A DNA stretch of 13,350 bases, taken from positions 1-13,350 of the forward strand of contig VAYK01000135.1 in assembly GCA_005884985.1 (NCBI GenBank), in the 5' to 3' direction. A program made the translations under genes and the position numbers. This stretch comes from Actinomycetota bacterium (GTDB lineage: Bacteria > Actinomycetota > Thermoleophilia > Solirubrobacterales > 70-9). Shown here in pieces: positions 11,789-13,350 of this stretch. The notes beneath the pieces are model-generated. The model was not told the origin of the DNA. It searched no databases and saw nothing but the letters and a program-made list of their open reading frames with translations. Every line of letters begins with the position of its first letter. The first letter of the stretch is position 1.

Positions 11789-11794
11789 CCCGGC

Positions 11795-12586
11795 ATGCCC
11801 AAGGTTCGCTACGAGCGAACGGGGGTCGCCGCGGTGCTGACGATCGACCGGCGGGAGCGGCGCAACGCCGTCGACGTCGAGACCGCCGCGCTCCTGCTCG
11901 ACGGCCTCCGCGAGTTCGAGGCCGACGACGAGGCCCGCGTGCTGGTGCTCACCGGCGACGGCCCCGAGGCGTTCTGCGCCGGCGCCGACCTGAAGGCGAT
12001 GGCCGAGGCGGGCCCGGAGCTGACCTCAGGCGTGCTCGAGGCGGTGGCCGCCCGGCCTGAGGGGCCGATGGGATTCAGCCGACTGACCCCGTCGAAGCCG
12101 ACCGTCGCGGCAATCTCCGGCTGGTGCCTGGCCGGCGGCCTCGAGCTGGCGCTCTGGTGCGACCTGCGGATCGCCGACGAGACCGCCCGTCTCGGGTTCA
12201 CCGAGCGACGCTTCGGGGTCCCCCTGATCGACGGCGGGACGCAGCGCCTGCCCCTGGTCGTGGGCATGGGTAGAGCGCTCGAGCTGATCCTCACCGGCCG
12301 CGTGGTCCACGCCGAAGAGGCGCTTCGCTGGGGGCTCGTCAACGAGGTCGTCCCCGGGGGCAACCATCTCGAGCGGGCCCTGGAGATCGCCGAGGGGCTG
12401 GCGGCGTTCCCGCAGACGACGATGCTTTCCGACCGCCGGGCGGCGATCGAGGGTTCCGGGCTGCCCCTCGCCGACGGCCTCGCGCTCGAGGCCGAGCTGG
12501 GCCGTGCCTCGATCGAGACCGGTCTGCGGGGCGCGGCGCGCTTCGCCGCCGGCGAGGGACGTGGAGCGGCGGGCGCGGGCGTTTAA
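11795..12586 (+). CDS. Enoyl-CoA hydratase / crotonase family protein
   Basis: The 263-aa protein has the crotonase fold, acting on acyl-CoA thioesters in the cytoplasm. Oxyanion-hole segments are FCAGADL (60-66) and ISGWCLAGGLELAL (107-120). Both Glu residues of true hydratases are kept 20 residues apart: E117 (GGLE) and E137 (FTERRF), followed by DGGTQRLP where hydratases have GAGGTQRL. This favours hydration of trans-2-enoyl-CoA, though the substrate chain length cannot be told and other crotonase reactions are possible. The C-terminus is Gly/Ala-rich. The start has no ribosome site but a -10-like TAGCAT just upstream. Its stop overlaps that of the aquaporin gene on the other strand by four bases. 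No pathway partner is nearby. Confidence 0.88.
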   Translation: MPKVRYERTGVAAVLTIDRRERRNAVDVETAALLLDGLREFEADDEARVLVLTGDGPEAFCAGADLKAMAEAGPELTSGVLEAVAARPEGPMGFSRLTPSKPTVAAISGWCLAGGLELALWCDLRIADETARLGFTERRFGVPLIDGGTQRLPLVVGMGRALELILTGRVVHAEEALRWGLVNEVVPGGNHLERALEIAEGLAAFPQTTMLSDRRAAIEGSGLPLADGLALEAELGRASIETGLRGAARFAAGEGRGAAGAGV

Positions 12587-13284
12587 TCGTCAGGGATGAG
12601 CTCGTCCGGTCCTGCCTCAGCCTGCTCGCCCCGAACGAGCTGGTAGGCCAGGCCGCCGAGCGCCGTGCCACCGATCGGCCCCACCAGATAGATCCAGAAG
12701 TCCCGCCACTCCCAGGCGGCGAGCGCTGGCCCGAGGGATCGGGCCGGGTTCATGGAGGCGCCGGTGACCGGGCCGCCGACCAGGGCGTCGAGCCCGATCG
12801 TGCCGCCGATCGCGATCGCCGCGGCCGCACCGACAGCGCGGGTGTCTGTGGCCACCGCCATGATCACGAACATCAGGAAGGCGCTGAGCACGGCCTCGTA
12901 CACCAGGGCGCTGCCGGCCCCGACGCTTGCGGTCGTCGCCCCGAGCTGGGCGGGCTGACTGGGCCAGATCGCCAGCAGCACGAACGACGCCGCGATCGCC
13001 CCCGCGCACTGGGCCGCGATGTAGGCGAGGGCCTCGCGGGGCGGGAAGTGGCGGGAGAGCGTGAACGCCAGCGTGACCGCGGGATTGATGTGGGCCCCGG
13101 AGAGGTGACCGGTCGCGTAGACCATGACCATGATCACGAGGCCGAAGACAAGGGCGATGCCAACGGTGCCCAGGGCGCCGCCGTACTCGGCGTTTGCGAC
13201 TATGGCGCCGGCCCCGGCGAAGACGAGTGTGAAGGCCGCCAGCCCCTCCGCCCCGGCTCGGCGGGCGAGGTCAGGACGAGGCAC
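12583..13284 (-). CDS. MIP-family channel (aquaporin / glycerol facilitator, possibly arsenite channel)
   Basis: The 233-aa membrane protein has the six-helix MIP fold with both half-helix motifs: SGAHINPAVTL (62-72) and TGASMNPARSLGP (174-186), the second carrying the pore Arg (R182). These channels pass water, glycerol or small neutral solutes including arsenite. The GTG start (13284-13282) has AGAGGG a few bases upstream and lies inside the end of the preceding gene, overlapping by 14 bases, which implies coupled translation. That preceding gene looks like an arsenate reductase, and MIP channels in ars operons (AqpS type) export the arsenite made by ArsC. Substrate is thus inferred from context only; a longer start to 13338 is rejected as it would lie inside the neighbour. 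Confidence 0.87.
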   Translation of the reverse strand: MPRPDLARRAGAEGLAAFTLVFAGAGAIVANAEYGGALGTVGIALVFGLVIMVMVYATGHLSGAHINPAVTLAFTLSRHFPPREALAYIAAQCAGAIAASFVLLAIWPSQPAQLGATTASVGAGSALVYEAVLSAFLMFVIMAVATDTRAVGAAAAIAIGGTIGLDALVGGPVTGASMNPARSLGPALAAWEWRDFWIYLVGPIGGTALGGLAYQLVRGEQAEAGPDELIPDD

Positions 13285-13350
13285 TGTCCCTCTGGTCTGG
13301 CGCCATCTCCGCCAACAGCGCCTGGACACGCTCCCCAATCTCGTCGCGGA
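13271..13350 (-). CDS. C-terminal end of a probable ArsC-type arsenate reductase / low-molecular-weight phosphatase
   Basis: Only the last 25 codons and the stop are in the window: RDEIGERVQALLAEM followed by a short polar tail. The form RDEI.ERV.aLl.e is that of the C-terminal helix of thioredoxin-type ArsC and its relatives, which reduce arsenate to arsenite. This is a weak, short match. Overlap with a MIP channel gene strengthens it, since the arsC-aqpS pairing is known. The catalytic Cys region lies outside the window. Confidence 0.5.
   Translation of the reverse strand, partial: RDEIGERVQALLAEMAPDQRDSASS

Overview
The window is GC-rich, tightly packed bacterial chromosome. Frequent GTG/TTG starts, leaderless-type promoters, single-domain PPX, actinobacterial-type PHO boxes and the style of the CHAD proteins suggest an actinobacterium, probably of the Thermoleophilia (Solirubrobacterales/Gaiellales) sort. 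That placement is from memory of protein families, not from a search. No rRNA, tRNA, CRISPR array, insertion sequence or prophage gene was seen.

Layout. (1) 1-3382, minus strand: a polyphosphate gene cluster, read ppx, CHAD N-half, CHAD C-half, a SpoT/MESH1-like HD alarmone hydrolase, then the start of ppk1, which runs off the left edge. (2) 3383-3510: a divergent promoter region with three GTTCAC-type heptamers spaced exactly 11 nt (a PHO box). (3) 3511-4419, plus strand: a TIM-barrel metalloenzyme that keeps an endonuclease IV-like set of nine metal ligands. (4) 10031-4448, minus strand: the phosphate uptake and sensing block, read OmpR/PhoB-type response regulator, pstS, pstC, a fused pstA-pstB frame, phoU. 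PHO boxes precede both pstS and the regulator. (5) 11168-10299, minus: undecaprenyl-diphosphatase (uppP), preceded by a 78-aa membrane protein. (6) 11505-12586, plus: an 89-aa membrane protein and an enoyl-CoA hydratase. (7) 13350-12583, minus: the tail of a probable ArsC-type reductase overlapping a MIP/aquaporin gene.

How the parts fit. PstSCAB imports phosphate, PhoU and the regulator read the supply, PPK1 stores phosphate as polyphosphate, PPX releases it, CHAD proteins are polyphosphate binders, and the HD protein would remove (p)ppGpp, which is also tied to polyphosphate turnover. The shared 11-nt PHO repeats link uptake, the regulator, the ppx promoter region and the TIM-barrel gene into one likely Pho regulon. 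The most unusual points are the PstA-PstB fusion with an internal ribosome site that would also give free PstB, the CHAD domain split over a TTGA junction, and the uncharacterised metalloenzyme under the PHO box. No histidine kinase partner is in the window.
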